Shown piece after piece: positions 10,790 through 21,427 of a stretch of DNA of 64,000 bases. A program made the position numbers and the translations under genes. The DNA lies in NCBI GenBank assembly GCA_027924585.1, contig BSBM01000232.1:27428501-27492500 (forward strand), written 5' to 3'. Below the pieces are notes generated by a model. It had not been told where the DNA came from. It did no database searches and worked only from the letters and a program-made list of their open reading frames with translations. The stretch's first letter is position 1; every line of letters begins with the position of its first letter. This DNA comes from Larix kaempferi (lineage: Eukaryota > Streptophyta > Pinopsida > Pinales > Pinaceae).

Positions 10790-12591
10790 CTTCTAAAGAT
10801 TTTGTCAAGTCCTAATTTATATAATTGACCCGCTATGAGATGATAATCTGTTGCTTTAACAACCAACTGCTATTTCTGCACTACAGTAAACCCTTGTGGT
10901 GCCATACCTGTAGTCAAAAAGTTTACAATATCTTCAAAATATTCATCTATCATCTTCACAGAGTAAAGTTTCGCATCTGGGAGGCTATCGTCCAGATTAA
11001 CTAGATCTTCTCCTATTTCTAGCCTCGAAAAATGGTCTAGACCCACATTCAACTTTCTTGGTTTAACTACAATTTTGAAATCATATTCTTGGAATAACAA
11101 TAGCCAACAACATATTTTTCCTCCCAACATTGGCTTGTTGACCAAGTACCTCAAAGTAGAATGATCAATGAACATTTTAAAATGGCCACCTAACCAATAA
11201 TTCCTGAACTTTTGTAAAGCGTATACCATAGCTAATCCTTATCTTTCTGTCGTAGTATAATTTCTTTCTGTTGTGGATAATTTCCTGTTGGTGAACACAA
11301 TAGGATGGTCGATGGACCCTTCTCCAGGTTGAGCAAGGGTTGTTCCCAAAAAAATGAATGAAGCATCAACATGTACATGGAACTCCTTTTTTCAATTTGG
11401 AAATAGCATAATAGGTGTTGTCACCATCTTTTCTTCTAACGTGTCGAGGATCTATTGCATTTCTTCATTCCAATAGATCTTAATGTATTTCTTTAAGATT
11501 TTATCCATCGGTGTTTTGATCTATGCATACCCTTTAATAAGTTTCATTTAGTAATCTTTATGTCCCAAAGTGGTTCTCAATTGTCGTATTGATGTAGTAG
11601 GTGAAAAGTCTACTATGATAACTATTTTCGTGGGGTCCATCAATAGGCCCTGTTTGCAAACTACATGTCCCAATAATATACCAAATGGAGCGCAAAAAAC
11701 ACATTTATTCAGGTTTAAAGATATTCGATATTGTCTACAATGATCTAACATCAACCTCGGGTTCTCAATGTGATTCTTTAACAACCCATAGACCGTTCAC
11801 TCATCGAAATATACATCCAGAAATTTATGAATAAACTCCTTAAACACTCTAAAAACCACTCTAGAAAATATAGTTGGGACATGCATTAAGTCTAATGGCA
11901 TCACCATATACTGACAACAACCTCATTCTATGGAAAATGTGGTTTTATGTCGATCCTCCTTAGAAATCCTAATTTGATGGTATCTAGAAAACCCATTAGT
12001 GAATGAATAAGCCTCCTGACCACCAACATTTTATAACACTTCATCCATAAAAGGTGTAGGGAAGGGGTCATGCAAACTTGCATCATTCAATTTTCTCAAG
12101 TCTACACAAATTCAAATTTCGCCAGTTTTCTTGTCTTGAACCACCATTGGACTAATCCACTCAAATTCCTCGACAGGTTCAATGATACATGCTTCTAACA
12201 TTCTTTAAATCTCATCTTTCACCTTTTCTTTATACATAGGATTCAACTTATAGGGTCTATGCTTTATAGGTTTTGCATCAGGCTTCAATGGGATCTTCAT
12301 TTATCCCAAATCCCCAACAATACCTTTCATTTATGAAAACTTAGTAGGAAATAAATCTTGATATTCATGCAATAAGTCAGTTAGTTTGCCAACATTCTCA
12401 TCATCCCAATAATCTCCAATATTAGCAAATTTAGGATGTTCTTTTGAACCAATATTTACATTTTTTCTCTTAAAAGTCCGTAAGAATTTATTAGATGCAA
12501 TCTCAGGTCCCTCCATATTTTGGCTTCCTTTTGTTTCTAGGATATGCACATTTCTCAAATCAACATCTAAGTCCCCAGTATGTTGTAGCAT
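10790..12591 (-). pseudogene. G3 reverse transcriptase and RNase H
   Basis: 12591-12331 is the open pre-RT linker ('LLHEYQDLFPTKFS'). RT follows, with 'WISPMVVQDKKTGE' and a 'YHQIRI' palm segment. The catalytic YxDD motif near 11805 reads YFDE followed by a stop. 11784-11548 is RT thumb ('CAPFGILLGH'). RNase H includes 'FHVHVDAS' and 11229-10870 ('ALQKFRNYWLGGHFKMFIDH'). Stops between the open stretches make it non-functional. Confidence 0.8.
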
Positions 12592-13055
12592 TCCAAAGCT
12601 TGTTCAATTGTCGCAGTCCATTGTGGTGTCTCAGATAATTGTACTGATACGTATTCAAATATTTTGTCCTTAATGACTTGTAGTTTTGTATCTATTGTTG
12701 GATCATCATCTTCATAGCTGAGTGCCCTGCTAAAATTTGTATCCAAATCATCCCAATCTATTGTACCTCCTCGAATATCTAGGGCAGTATACCAGTTTCT
12801 AGGTATGGTATCAAACGTATGGATAAACATATGTACCCACTCTTTCTTAGGTATACCCTTCCATATATTAGTACATGCTACCAAATTGTTTGCAGGGCTA
12901 GTTATCCCATCATACTTTGTTCCAACATATGAAATCCCTTCTATGATTCTAATCTCCATTAGCCTGCGACATTGCATCCAACCTTCTATATATTCCTTAT
13001 GAACAACCCACCATCTTGTTGGGGTAGCCTTCAGTGCTACATCCAATGCTACCAA
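12567..13055 (-). pseudogene. G3 gag-like domain between protease and RT
   Basis: An open stretch of 162 codons ('WWVVHKEYIEGWMQCRRLME', 'KEWVHMFIHTFDTIPRNWY') has the helical, tryptophan-rich look of a retrotransposon capsid domain. In the polyprotein it lies after the protease (13775-13449) and an acidic linker (13448-13155), before RT. Similar sequence may be a regular part of this lineage. I cannot tell whether it is a second capsid or another structural domain. Confidence 0.5.
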
Positions 13056-13448
13056 TCGTTGTTGTTCAGGTATCTTGAGTTCAAAATCAGTAATAAAATC
13101 ATCTAAATTAGGTAACCCCTCATAAGTAGGGAGATCGCATACCTCTGTATCAACTCAACATACTGACTTTGTAATATGGGCACACCTCCTCATTGATACC
13201 TCATTTAGTCTAGTCTTCCAACTTTCCAATGCTTCATCAGAATCTGATGAACATGAACTAATGTTGCGCCAGCTCAGGATACCATCTATTGTGGGGTTAA
13301 CATAGTCATCTACTCTTGAAGTTACGTTGTAAATATTTTTTAAGTCTTGGAAATCATCTTCTTCTTTGACAGGTTCAATATACCTTAGACCCTCCAAAGG
13401 ATCCAATGTTCTGACAAATTTGACGTTCCCTCCTTCAAATATCATCAT

Positions 13449-13790
13449 CTAGTTCTTCAGATTTATGATATCCTGATTTTCAATATCCCAATCTATACCA
13501 AGCAATGTAGGATATGGGTTAGTATCATCAACTATCTCTATGACTTCGAAGTCTACAAAGCTTCGCAACCCTTTCACTTCGACGGGAACACCTTCCATTC
13601 TTCTGAATGGAATCACTTTCAGCTGATTAGCCAATCTTAACTGAACAGGTGACCATACTAACTTAGGTTTCTCCATATGTTCCCAAGTTTTCTTTGTGAT
13701 GATATTCACATATGATCCCAAATCTAGAATAATAAAATCCATGTCATAGTCCTCAATCTGCGCATTGAACCTCATTTCCCTTCCTATTTT
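13449..13790 (-). pseudogene. G3 retropepsin-type protease
   Basis: The aspartic protease that processes the polyprotein. The active-site loop reads 'FIILDLGSYVNI', where D-[ST]-G or D-L-G-S is usual for this superfamily, and the C-terminal 'LLGIDW' hallmark is present near 13485. 108 codons are open from the Met at 13775. Upstream sequence to about 13800 continues the domain but carries stops. Confidence 0.75.
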
Positions 13791-13799
13791 TCTATTCCT

Positions 13800-15881
13800 T
13801 ACAAATGGTTTACAACCATTTCTTGAGTAGACTCTACTACCTCCCTCTGTTCAATTAAATTATGTAATTCCCTTGATTCTTCTTCATCCTTAATTAATTC
13901 TAAACAACTCTTCAAAAATTTCCTCAGCACACATACCTTTCATTGAGGTTTTCTTGGAACCAAGCAATCATAACAAAGCAGCATGTCACATGTTGGGAGT
14001 TTATCATTTACTGGCAGTGAATCGGATGTGGATGATCCCTTGTGTGTCATAGTAAATTCTCCCCTTACTTCGAAAAATGTCTCTTTATCTTTCTGGACAT
14101 CGAACGGATTATGGTGTTGTGCTACAGGTCTAACTCTAGGATCGCGGTGATTATTGTGTATTCCCTTGTCAACTCACGTCCCATATCCTCCTTATGTAAC
14201 TACAATGGCAGTGTGTTGGTTGTGGATCCTGATCTTCCTTATTCAGAGGTTTTGTTTCAGCTGTGTCTAGATCACATCCCATGAAGGCAGGTTTTGGGGG
14301 GGCTTGGCCCCCTAATATAGTCTCCATGGGGGGTCCAGGGGGGAGGCCATGGTATTGGGTGTTTCATAGTATTTTCCCATGGTAATCCCTCTTTAAAAGG
14401 AAGGCATTTTGATATAGCTGAGTATTGTAGTATTGTAAATATCTCTATGATTGTGTAAGAGAGACTATGCGAGAGTGAAGAGGAAGTTACATTAGATGTG
14501 TTGCAGGTTGTATCCCTTCATTTTGTTGGATGGTATAATAATAAGGATTCGCAATTTATTTTTGGACGTAGCCCATCTTGGGTGAACCATGTTATATTGG
14601 TGTCTCTCTTGTATTGCGTTTATGTGTTTTATATTTGCATATTTTCAAATGTTATTGCTCTGCGATCTTGTTTTTCTAACACTATGGATGGTCTCTATCT
14701 TGGTTCCATTGTTATCTTATGAACATTATGATTCTGGTTTTGATTCCCCTTTGCTTGCCACTTTGCTATTAGTTGTGGGCAGTCTTCAATGGTATGATCC
14801 AATGTTCTACAATACGTTCATGTCGAACACGGGTTCGGTAAATATCTAGCGAAATGTCTTGGCTGACCACAATTATAACAGATTGCCTAGCCTCTACCTC
14901 GACCAAATCCTCCTCATCCTCTTCCTCGGAATCCACCTCTTTGTTGTTGGAAATGTGTACCACTCCCTTCACCTTGCTCCTCCCTTTTCATTAAGTATGC
15001 ATCAATTGTACGTTCTAAAAGTAACTAATATGCTCGGAAATATTTTTTATCATGACTAACTGATCTACGAAATTTACAGAATAAGATATTGGGAGCACAT
15101 ACAATTTTCTACAATAGATAGCATTCCTTTGGTTGATGTCCTCTAGTTTGACAAATCCCACACCAGACTCAAACTCCCTAATTTAACAAATTAGGAGCCC
15201 TTGCAGCTATGTATTACTGGAATGTTGGACAATAATCCTTAGAATGACCTTTTGATTTACACCTTGTGCACCAAACTTCTTCTCTTTTATCTTTTCCTTT
15301 CTTAATATCTTCAATATGGAGTGATACGTTTTATATTTGCGAATGGATTTGGACCATACCTGTCCCAGTTTCTCCTACATGTGACGCCTCCAGTTTCATA
15401 GCTAATTCCAAACCCTCGATCTGCGTCACAATCTTCTATTGCATTAGCGGAAATCTGATATGCGGTAACAAAGAAGCTATGAACCATTCCTTATGCTGAA
15501 CATCTGTCATTTGGAAACTTACACGAGCCATCGATGCCTTGAACCTTTGGTCTAAGTCCCATATGGACTCATCCGGTAACTGTTTGATTTCCTTATGCTC
15601 AGTAATGCATTGTAACTCAGATTTGGCTTTCGAAGCTCATATTTTAATGCAAACTTAATCTCGGTTAATGTTTTATGTGCACTTCTAGTGGGCACATTTG
15701 CAAACTTCATGAACCAGTCTAAAGCACAGCCCTAGAAGGTCATGATTAGCTGCGCTCTTTTCACATCATCATCTTACAGTTGTTTGATATCCCAAACAGC
15801 TTCAAACAAATACCAATGTTGGTTTGGATCTTCCGATCCATTCCCATGGAAAATAGGTAACTTCATATCATCCCTAGCCAT
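13800..15881 (-). pseudogene. G3 gag (capsid and zinc knuckle), interrupted
   Basis: The likely core start is the Met at 15881 ('MARDDMKLPIFHGNGSEDP'), followed by 'QHWYLFEAVW', a typical gag opening. Stops occur through the capsid. Around 14780-14880 a knuckle reads 'CYNCGQPRHFAR', and a second Cys/His cluster, 'TLDHTIEDCPQL', follows. The next stretch is split by the solo LTR at 14214-14681 and then continues to the protease. The retained 'EEEDEEDLVEVEARQ' ORF (14972-14769) is an off-frame reading. Confidence 0.7.
14214..14681 (+). mobile_element. solo LTR nested in G3 gag
   Basis: It begins TGTTGGTTG and ends TTTCTAACA. The 5' flank CAGTG (14209-14213) and 3' flank CTATG (14682-14686) are read as a target duplication with two later substitutions. 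Removing the LTR with one flank copy rejoins G3 gag in frame as 'RPSTAIVVT' on the minus strand. It contains G-rich 'tggggggtccagggggg' near 14326 and a 'gtagcccatcttgggtgaacc'-type tract of plant copia LTRs, hence the plus orientation. Copia assignment is tentative. Confidence 0.7.
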
Positions 15882-16385
15882 TCTACTTCTCGCGGGTACT
15901 ATCTAACTTGATACTAAAGAACTGACACTTACAACTTTATTACTAGTCTAAGTACTATTCTGGCTACTACCACTATTATTACTTGTTTGTATAGAATGTA
16001 ATGATAAACTATTGTCTCTTACCTAAAATTATGAAGATGCGCACAGGGATGTAGGTATGTCGAAGTGTATGGTCTAAGATGGATCATATGGTTCTTCCTC
16101 TGGGATGAATTGGTAATTTTCCCTGTTGGCCCCCTCTATATCATAATATTCTTCCTCAAGCTGTGGTATTGGTTCATAGTCCCGTCCTCCAGTCACACTG
16201 CCAGGATTCTTCTTCTATCGCAGTCTTCCTTATCTTACATGACCAAAATATTCTCCCACTTCCCAGTACACCACACTCTTCATCCGTATCACTTTCTTCT
16301 TCCCTTATCATCTCAATTCATTCCCCTTTTAACTTGCTTCATACCATCCTTTCTTTGACACCCAAATGTGTCATGCACAAATATT

Positions 16386-16865
16386 TTACTCATTGGATTC
16401 CATCCGTAGAACCCATTTTTCACAAAGTAGCATTTTAATCCACGGGTTTAAATATTTTAGGTACTTACCTAGCGAAACTTGGAATAATTCTCGCTCAGCA
16501 GTATTGTAAGACTTCACTGTGTCTACAGAAAAATATATAATGTACCCCTCCAATATACTATCCAACCAGTAATCAACAACATGGGAAATATTATTGTTAA
16601 CACCTTTAAGGGACCAGAGTAACTCAGGGGTCCAAACTATAAGCTCACCCCCTTGAAAAAAAATATTTTGTAGAGTTAACCTCAACAACCACTCGGTTAA
16701 TAGAATGGGAAATTCTCCAAAGAAAACTTCATGAATATATGAAAAGACATAATTACCTAACCAATCCTCCCAAATCAAGCGTGGATTTTTATTATGATCT
16801 TTAGAAAATTCCTTCAACTTCCTGTCGATCCAGTTCTTAATCATAGTCTTAGATAGATGCCACAT
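16386..16865 (-). CDS. G3 leader / gag N-terminal extension, 159 codons open
   Basis: This uninterrupted reading frame lies upstream of the G3 gag core. It has aromatic-rich helical segments ('EFPILLTEWLLRLTLQNIFF', 'LLWSLKGVNNNISHVVDYWL', 'LGKYLKYLNPWIKMLLCEKW'). After its stop, related sequence with stops continues toward gag ('IPQLEEEYYDIEGANRENYQ' near 16120-16180), so it is probably the N-terminal part of a longer gag polyprotein. Function is unknown. It overlaps the small ORF at 16841-16984 in another frame. Confidence 0.5.
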   Translation of the reverse strand: MWHLSKTMIKNWIDRKLKEFSKDHNKNPRLIWEDWLGNYVFSYIHEVFFGEFPILLTEWLLRLTLQNIFFQGGELIVWTPELLWSLKGVNNNISHVVDYWLDSILEGYIIYFSVDTVKSYNTAERELFQVSLGKYLKYLNPWIKMLLCEKWVLRMESNE

Positions 16866-16984
16866 CCCCCTTCGACACAGATCCCAGTCCCAGCAACAGA
16901 ACCATTTGTTGTCTTATCTATACTTTGACCCAGGTCCACTAAACTAATCACCAGCAAACCCCAAGATACCGACCCTTTCGACAT
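16841..16984 (-). CDS. small 47-codon ORF upstream of the G3 leader ORF
   Basis: It begins at the Met at 16984 ('MSKGSVSWGLLVISLVDLGQ') and ends at 16841. It lies just inside the 5' LTR-like region and could be the true N-terminus of the polyprotein, followed by a frameshift into the 16865-16386 frame. Alternatively it is an upstream ORF. Support is positional only. Confidence 0.3.
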   Translation of the reverse strand: MSKGSVSWGLLVISLVDLGQSIDKTTNGSVAGTGICVEGGCGIYLRL

Positions 16985-17029
16985 CACCTGTGAACAAGTG
17001 ACTTCTTACCCAAGGTACCTATGGGAACT

Positions 17030-18010
17030 GCAAGAACCAAGTTTTTGTAGCAACGAAGGGAAGTAACCAAAATCTACAACAGCTAACATATTATAGTTTC
17101 GATAGAACAACCAATATTTCCCACAACCCATATAATGCAAACATATCAAAATCATTAGGTTCATACATTAGATTTGCAACGAGATGAATTAATCTTCATG
17201 TATTTACAGATCAACATCATTATATCATTATTATGCATAGAAACATAAAAGTAAATCAACACACATCAATCATTCACGCACATGAACACCAGGAATTATG
17301 TGGAAACCCAAGACAGGAAAAATCATGGAGGCATTATTCTTATTCATAAGTCACAGCAAAATTAGCACTTCATTCTACACACATAGCCAGTATACTTTCT
17401 CTCAGTACAACAGATCTACACACTAAGCTTGCATATCACTACAACCTCTTACGACTTGCTTATATCTCAACAATACAACGATATTTCTTCATTTCCAAAA
17501 TAGAATTTCTTCAGTACTCAGACCAAAACTATTTATTCTCTCTTAATATAGCCAACCCAAAATTTCCCAACCCATTACATATATAGAGGACTTATTCATT
17601 TCCCTCCCCTCTCCCACTACTTAGACCCATTCATGTAAGTGGACATAAAACTGTAACTACTCTCAACTAAATCCCTTGTTGACAAAGTCAAATTCTCTTC
17701 GCTCCTTATTCATCAACCACTTCGTTGGAGTCAATCCTACTTTTGCGGATCATTCCTTCTTGTCTCCATTCATACCAAAACCGATTTCCAAACCGCGCCA
17801 AAACTTTCCCTGGACCAAAAGTTGGCCTAGTTCATTGGAAAAAGATTCACTTTCACTAGTCCCCAAAATTATGCACAAAATCATTTTTTAATGGAAGTCG
17901 AGGCCCTGTTCTTGCGACTACTTTAATCAAATTCAAATATGTCAGCACCCTTATTTGTGTTATATAGGATTTCTATGTGCTAACTGGATTTGACGCCATC
18001 CATCAGCGAC
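17030..18010 (-). mobile_element. G3 5' LTR / leader region, approximate
   Basis: Non-coding sequence upstream of the G3 leader ORF. It has a minus-strand TATA-like ctatatatg near 17576-17585 and the pyrimidine/AT texture of LTR U3-R-U5. No second copy occurs in the window, so exact termini, primer-binding site and length cannot be set. Both limits are estimates. Confidence 0.4.
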
Positions 18011-18927
18011 TAAGAGATTTTAATTCTCGAACTAGGCCATTTCACCCCCTGGTGCACTTTATACTGAAGGCCTAGAAAAAGGTTGATTCATTCTTGAAAC
18101 TAGTTCTAACCTATGAATTCTATAGAGAGATGGCTAAGGATGAGAGAATCCTTTCATACAAGGTAGACTCGCTTACGTCTAGGAATGCAAATAAAATGGA
18201 TTATAATGCAGACTCAATGAACTTGTGGTGTGAACTAACTTGATCAAACAAGTCTTCAAATATCAATATAACAACATAACCAAGGATGCAATCAATAAGA
18301 ACAAGCCTATCATCAAAAGCGCTCATGAAAATGAAAATTTTGGAAATAGTAGTTGGAAACCAAGTATGGGAGACTCGGGTGACATAAAGGACCATGAAAA
18401 AATCAATACTCAAAGCATTCAATCATCCATCATATCTCCAAATAAAACTAGGTTAAACTTAAGTCAACAGCGAGGGAGAAAGCAGTAAAGTGAAAAGAGT
18501 TTAAATGACTCATTCAAGGTCCCCAACAAACTGTCATCAATGGGGCATTCAAGTCATTAGATTCTATTCAAATCATTCATCATTTAGAACTCAACCCTAG
18601 TCACACTCATAAACCCTAAATTTAGTATGTGGGGCCCCTCCTTTTCTCTTCCTAGGGAGAGAAAATTAGGGGAGTTTGTTGTGTCCAAAGCACCTTCTAA
18701 CATCAACCATCCCCTATCAATGATGATATCCCCGATGAAAACTTGTTCACCATTTGTATGAACCTTGGTATGGGGAATTCTAGTCTATCTATGTACTCAT
18801 AAGTTTGGAACCCATCTCTCATGAGATGCTAATTAATGGATTCATCACAAAGATTCATGTTACCTCCTCACTGGTGATGCCTTGTATTGATGAGGGGTAC
18901 TATTATTTGACCATGCCTCACTTTTGA
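18011..18927. other. unassigned spacer
   Basis: No recognisable domain. A plus-strand open stretch around 18130-18240 ('MAKDERILSYKVDSLTSRNA') looks protein-like but matches no family I know and runs into stops. It may be a remnant of another element. It is the left flank of G2; the five bases next to the G2 LTR are tttga. Confidence 0.3.
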
Positions 18928-19548
18928 TGATCTGGATTTATGTGAGAAGGAAATGAAAGAGCATATATATTCACATGCACATATATATTGCAAGAAACAC
19001 AGTGATGCAGTAAACTCAAATTCTATTAAAATAAATGAAATAGAATAGATTGTAAAATAAAAGAATCTAGAATGGTGGTAGCTATATCTCTGAGAAGAGA
19101 TGTGGCGGCTACGCTCATTCATCACAAGTTGAATACAAAAAGAGGTTGAAAGGGCCTATTTATCATAATCATGGGGAAAAGAACCCTAAACATCCAAAAA
19201 CCTAACCCTAGGAGATGAACCGTCATAAATTTTGCTGCCCCAAGGTAGTTAGTTGAGCAGTCAACTTCCCGAGGTCATAAATTTTGCATACGATCTCTAT
19301 TTGGGGTGCTCGGTAGACCGTTGGAAATATCTATTCGACAAGTAAAATAGTGGATCGAGCCCAGACAAGAGACTATGTTTATTGTTTGGTCCATTGTGAA
19401 CCCAAAAAAACATCTTTTAGGGCCTCAAAATGGTCCTGGAAGTTCAGGACCCAAAAAACCATAGAAAAATTACTAGAAATTTTCCAAAATGGAAAATTGT
19501 TTTGAGCTAGTGGAATAGGTGGGTAGACACCTATATCCATCTAGATCA
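18928..19548 (-). mobile_element. G2 3' LTR
   Basis: Its termini on the minus strand are TGATC and GATCA. It is homologous along its length to the solo LTR at 328-954. The polypurine tract abuts its 5' end (right side), as expected for a 3' LTR on the minus strand. It contains a minus-strand TATA-like gataaatag near 19165. Length 621 bp. Confidence 0.85.
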
Positions 19549-20761
19549 GTCCTACCCCCTTGGGAAGTAGTGGTATCCATTTCATTGAGTGCCCCCATCA
19601 AAAGGGAAAACTTATGTTGAACTTGACTCATGTTTATCCACTTGCCTTGGTGGAGTAGATGCCCTGCTTCAACAACCCGATATAGTTGGATCTTCTGTTG
19701 GCGGGCTCCCCTAACCTGTGTGTCCATGATATGATCAGTGGTTTCCTATTCCATGTATTTAGGGTTAAGCTTTTTAGGTTTCAACTGCTCTACCACCTCC
19801 GATGTGTCCAGTAATGGTGCAAAATATGGGTGAAGGAGCTCCACATTAAATACTGGTTGTAGGCCAAGGAATGGAGGAATGCTTAATTTGAGGGAATTCT
19901 CAACGACTACCTTAGTGATGGTGTACATCCCATATCAAAGTGGACGAAGCTTACGATGGGGTCCTGTGAGCCACTCCTTATACAAGTGCAACCAAACCTT
20001 ATCATCGGCACCTGGAACTTGTGTGGAACCTGATGTTAGTCATGTCGTTGCTTGTACTTGGTATTGGATTTTTTCAAAATTTCATGGACCTATTGGTGGA
20101 TGTGATGGATTCATTCAACAAATATGGTGGCCATATCAGCCTCATTCTAAGCATGGGTATATTCCTCCTATGTGGTTGCAATGGGCAAAGCTACATCAAT
20201 TGGGGCCAGTGGTTGGAACCCTAAGCACACCTAAAAAGGGTTGTGGCCGGTAGATCTATGAAGGGATTTTTCATAGCTATGTTGAACATATGGAAGTCTC
20301 TCATCCCATTTGCAGGGATGTTTAGAATTATACATTATCATAATATGCACAAGCATCCAGTTGACTACCTCTGTTTTTCCATCATTCTGGGGGTGGAAAG
20401 CAGCCGATTTAGAGAGCTTGGTATCCATCAATGACCATAGGATGGAACAGAATATGCTTAGGAACCTACTATCCAAATCTGAAATGATAGTATGTGGCAG
20501 CCCAAAATGAACCCAAACACACTCGAAGAAGAGCTTAGGAGTGGCTTCAACGGAGATGCTCTTCTTGCAAGCTATCAGAATGGCCATCTTAGAGAAGTGA
20601 TCCACGACTACAAACACGCATTCATTACCATGCTTGGTTGAAGGTAGTCCTAAATTTTAATCCATAGATATGGATTCCTATGGCCCATTGGGAGTAGGAA
20701 GAGGGGTGTACAACCCCTACTTCTTCATGGCAGGTTTCGCGATGGCACAAGCAGTGCAGGA
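19549..20761 (-). pseudogene. G2 integrase and C-terminal domain
   Basis: The 128-codon open stretch 20617-20231 is the integrase core: 'VVVDHFSKMAILIACKKS', 'IISDLDSRF', and 'FHPQNDGKTEVVN' with the catalytic E. To its right is part of the zinc module ('CTACAIAKPAMKK', then a stop). To its left is the C-terminal region with stops, including 'HRKLRPLRYGMYTITKVVVE' and an end reading 'EMDTTTSQGG' next to the polypurine tract, a usual ending for plant gypsy pol. Part of the core shows a Leu-rich frame without stops. Confidence 0.75.
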
Positions 20762-21113
20762 TGTTAAGCCCTAAATGTTGGCACATTACCCCCTATATTG
20801 TGGCTCATTACATATTATTGATGTCGGCTTGGGTCTATTAGTGGTAATTTTTATTAGTATTATTATATTCTTTATGTCGGCTTGGGTCCATTAGTTGTAA
20901 TTGTACCTCTTTGTCTCAAACATATCGGAAGGAGACCTTTTCAATTAAATCATCTTGTCTTTTCTTGTCTTGTGTACTTAGTACATTGTATAAGGAGATT
21001 CCTCCCTCGAATAGGATTGATATTCATCTATTTTATTCATTAAAGGCGTGGAGTACTCTTTCTGGTCTATTTCTACTCTTTTCATGCTCTCTTTGGAAAT
21101 TTGTTGCTTAACA
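20762..21113 (+). mobile_element. copia-type 5' LTR inserted in G2
   Basis: It begins TGTTAAGC and ends GCTTAACA, a perfect 8-bp inverted terminus, and is followed two bases later by a canonical primer-binding site. The 352-bp LTR contains an internal direct repeat ('atgtcggcttgggtc' near 20820 and 20875). No 3' LTR of this element is seen in the window, so the element is incomplete or its right part has decayed beyond recognition. Confidence 0.8.
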
Positions 21114-21115
21114 TT

Positions 21116-21127
21116 TGGTATCAGAGC
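21116..21127 (+). promoter_or_regulatory. primer-binding site (initiator tRNA-Met type)
   Basis: TGGTATCAGAGC is complementary to the 3' end of plant initiator tRNA-Met. It directly follows the LTR ending at 21113. This fixes the plus orientation and supports a copia-type element. Confidence 0.85.
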
Positions 21128-21427
21128 TTGGATGCTTCCAAAACAAGACATCTGGAAATGCCCATTCTGCACTTACGGTGCATTTGTACATAATTGGAAA
21201 TGTTGCCATAATAGCATACCTCGGTAGAGTCTTTTTTCTTATAAGATCTATTTTCCACCTGCCACATAAAAATAAAGAAAACAAGTGTGGTCTCCCTTTG
21301 ATGTCATTTTCTAGATTCAATAGCAATAGAAACTTAACTAGATTTGTCTATACCCATTCACATAGATCGAATAATCAAGAAACCACTAATATTTTTTTGA
21401 GCATGAATTAGGGAGAGCAGAGTAATA
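21128..21427 (+). mobile_element. leader of the copia element, interrupted by G1
   Basis: Non-coding sequence after the primer-binding site. It is broken at 21427 by G1. A direct repeat gtaata occurs at 21422-21427 and at 35210-35215. No gag start is recognisable on either side of G1. Confidence 0.5.

Larger units (their letters stand above)
9261..18010 (-). mobile_element. gypsy retrotransposon G3, decayed, minus strand
   Basis: Reading right to left: a 5' LTR-like region, an N-terminal leader ORF, gag with zinc knuckle, protease, a second gag-like domain, reverse transcriptase, RNase H and integrase. Stops and frameshifts are frequent. The order protease-RT-RNase H-integrase defines Ty3/gypsy. 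No chromodomain is seen after the integrase, so it is probably a non-chromovirus lineage. No matching 3' LTR is visible at the left end, which looks truncated near 9260. A solo LTR (14214-14681) interrupts gag. Both outer limits are approximate. Confidence 0.8.
18928..20761 (-). mobile_element. gypsy retrotransposon G2, 3' part only
   Basis: The minus-strand element is represented by its 3' LTR (18928-19548), a polypurine tract (complement of cctacccccttggg, from 19551) and the integrase end of pol (to 20761). The rest is cut off by a copia LTR at 20762. The family is also present as the solo LTR at 328-954. Confidence 0.8.

Noticed and set aside
16386-16865. Envelope-like gene of G3
   Set aside because: The ORF is upstream of gag, not downstream of integrase, and shows no signal peptide or clear transmembrane pattern.
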